Source: Spirochaetia bacterium (GTDB lineage Bacteria > Spirochaetota > Spirochaetia > PWKH01). From it: DNA of 7,068 bases. Shown here piece by piece: positions 6,127 to 7,068 of the stretch; within the stretch, counting starts at the first letter, position 1, and each line of letters begins with the position of its first letter. The stretch spans positions 1-7,068 of the forward strand of contig SKXS01000178.1 in NCBI GenBank assembly GCA_007128345.1. Reading direction: 5' to 3'. The notes under the pieces are model-generated. The model ran no database searches, was not told the DNA's origin, and worked only from the letters and a program-made list of their open reading frames with translations. Made by a program: the position numbers and the translations under genes.

Positions 6127-7068
6127 TACCTATGCAAGCCACCCGCACTACAAGGCCCCCACCGGTACAGCCCTCCATGCGAAGAGCTGGCAGACCGAGG
6201 CCGCAGTTAGGATGCTTCTGAACAACCTGGATGCGGATGTGGCGGAGGATCCCGAGCACCTCGTTGTGTACGGGGGAACCGGACAGGCAGCCCGTGATGT
6301 AGAGTCCCTGCGCCGCATCATCCGATGTCTCCTGGAGCTGGGTAATGACGAGAGCCTCCTTGTCCAGTCAGGTAAACCTGTGGGGATTGTCCGCACCCAT
6401 GAGGAGGCTCCCCGGGTGCTTATTGCAAACAGCAATCTCGTGCCCCATTGGGCGACCTGGGAACACTTTACCAAGCTCAAGGAGCGGGGTCTCATGATGT
6501 TCGGGCAGATGACCGCCGGCAGCTGGATATACATCGGCAGCCAGGGCATCCTTCAGGGCACCTACGAAACCTTCTGCGCATGCGCACAGAAGCATTTCGC
6601 CGGAAATCTGCGGGGTAAGCTCATCGTCTCAGGCGGCCTAGGCGGCATGGGCGGAGCTCAGCCTCTGGCGGCAACTATGGCAGGAGGGGCTTTCCTAGGG
6701 GCTGATGTGGATGAGATGCGCATTCGCAAGCGCGTGGAAACCGGATACCTTGACCGGATGACCGACAGCTATGAAGAGGCGGTCAGATGGGCATGCGCTG
6801 CCCGCGATGCCGGTGAGGCGGTGTCCGTCGGCCTGGTGGGCAACATCGCAGATGTGCTTGAACAGCTCCTGGAGGACGGCATCATCCCCGATGTGGTGAC
6901 TGACCAGACATCAGCCCATGACCCGATTAACGGGTATGTACCCGCGGGCATTCCGTACGCCCAGGCGTTAGAGCTGCGTACGGAGGATGCCCACCGTTAT
7001 CGTGAGCTTTCCCTGAAGTCCATGGCTGCCCATGTCGATTTCATGCTGGAGATGCAGGACGCGGGAGC
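6104..7068 (+). CDS. hutU: Urocanate hydratase (urocanase), 3' part beyond the window
   Basis: HutU adds water to urocanate to give 4-imidazolone-5-propionate, the second step of histidine degradation, using a tightly bound NAD+ as electrophile. The first 321 residues are present, and the frame is still open at the window edge. Family marks are TGTALHAKSWQTEAAVRML (20-38), LVVYGGTG (53-60), LLVQSGKPVG (85-94), RVLIANSNLVPHW (104-116), GQMTAGSWIYIGSQGI (134-149), the glycine-rich GGLGGMGGAQP of the NAD-binding domain (177-187) and VTDQTSAHDPINGY (265-278). It aligns with the shorter urocanase type of about 550 residues (E. coli or Pseudomonas style), not the roughly 660-residue type seen in Bacteroidota, so a little over half is here. 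The catalytic cysteine region of the C-terminal part is not visible. The start is set by GGAG at 6094-6097, six bases before the ATG and inside the end of hutH. Confidence 0.97.
   Translation, partial: MTCSEFIDTYASHPHYKAPTGTALHAKSWQTEAAVRMLLNNLDADVAEDPEHLVVYGGTGQAARDVESLRRIIRCLLELGNDESLLVQSGKPVGIVRTHEEAPRVLIANSNLVPHWATWEHFTKLKERGLMMFGQMTAGSWIYIGSQGILQGTYETFCACAQKHFAGNLRGKLIVSGGLGGMGGAQPLAATMAGGAFLGADVDEMRIRKRVETGYLDRMTDSYEEAVRWACAARDAGEAVSVGLVGNIADVLEQLLEDGIIPDVVTDQTSAHDPINGYVPAGIPYAQALELRTEDAHRYRELSLKSMAAHVDFMLEMQDAG

Noticed and set aside
6148..6549. A 133-codon frame antisense to hutU
   Set aside because: The opposite strand encodes clear urocanase motifs throughout, so this is a shadow frame.

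Overview
The window looks like ordinary bacterial chromosome. Genes are closely packed, several starts have strong GGAGG-type ribosome binding sites, and the best promoter is a sigma-70 type (TTGACA / TATCAT). Those signals argue against Bacteroidota. The proteins do not fix the taxon; a spirochaete-like anaerobe is a guess with low confidence. I found no rRNA, tRNA, CRISPR array, insertion sequence or origin.

Layout. Positions 1-249 hold no gene I can support, only a nested inverted repeat at 18-60. Positions 250-1968 (minus strand) encode a 572-residue soluble protein that I do not recognise, in DNA that looks richer in A+T than the rest. Positions 1969-2205 are intergenic. Next comes a two-gene minus-strand unit: a zinc-dependent medium-chain dehydrogenase (2910-3914), then a ComB-family 2-phosphosulfolactate phosphatase homologue (2206-2907), with 2 bases between them. 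A 149-base divergent intergenic region follows, with candidate promoters in both directions and two inverted repeats that could be operators. On the plus strand lies a histidine-utilisation operon: a MarR-family regulator (4067-4567), histidine ammonia-lyase hutH (4564-6126) and urocanate hydratase hutU (6104 to the window end, cut off).

How the genes fit together. HutH deaminates L-histidine to urocanate and ammonia. HutU hydrates urocanate to 4-imidazolone-5-propionate. The enzymes for the later steps (hutI, and hutG or ftcD) would be expected beyond the right edge. The MarR gene overlaps hutH by ATGA and is the first gene of the unit, so it is probably the local, autoregulated controller of histidine breakdown, in place of the better-known HutC (GntR family) or HutP. 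The divergent dehydrogenase/ComB pair shares the control region and may share the regulator, but its substrate cannot be read from the sequence.

I see no clearly new system. The items most worth a second look are the MarR-controlled hut arrangement with its candidate operators, the unrecognised 572-residue protein, and the ComB/dehydrogenase pair.
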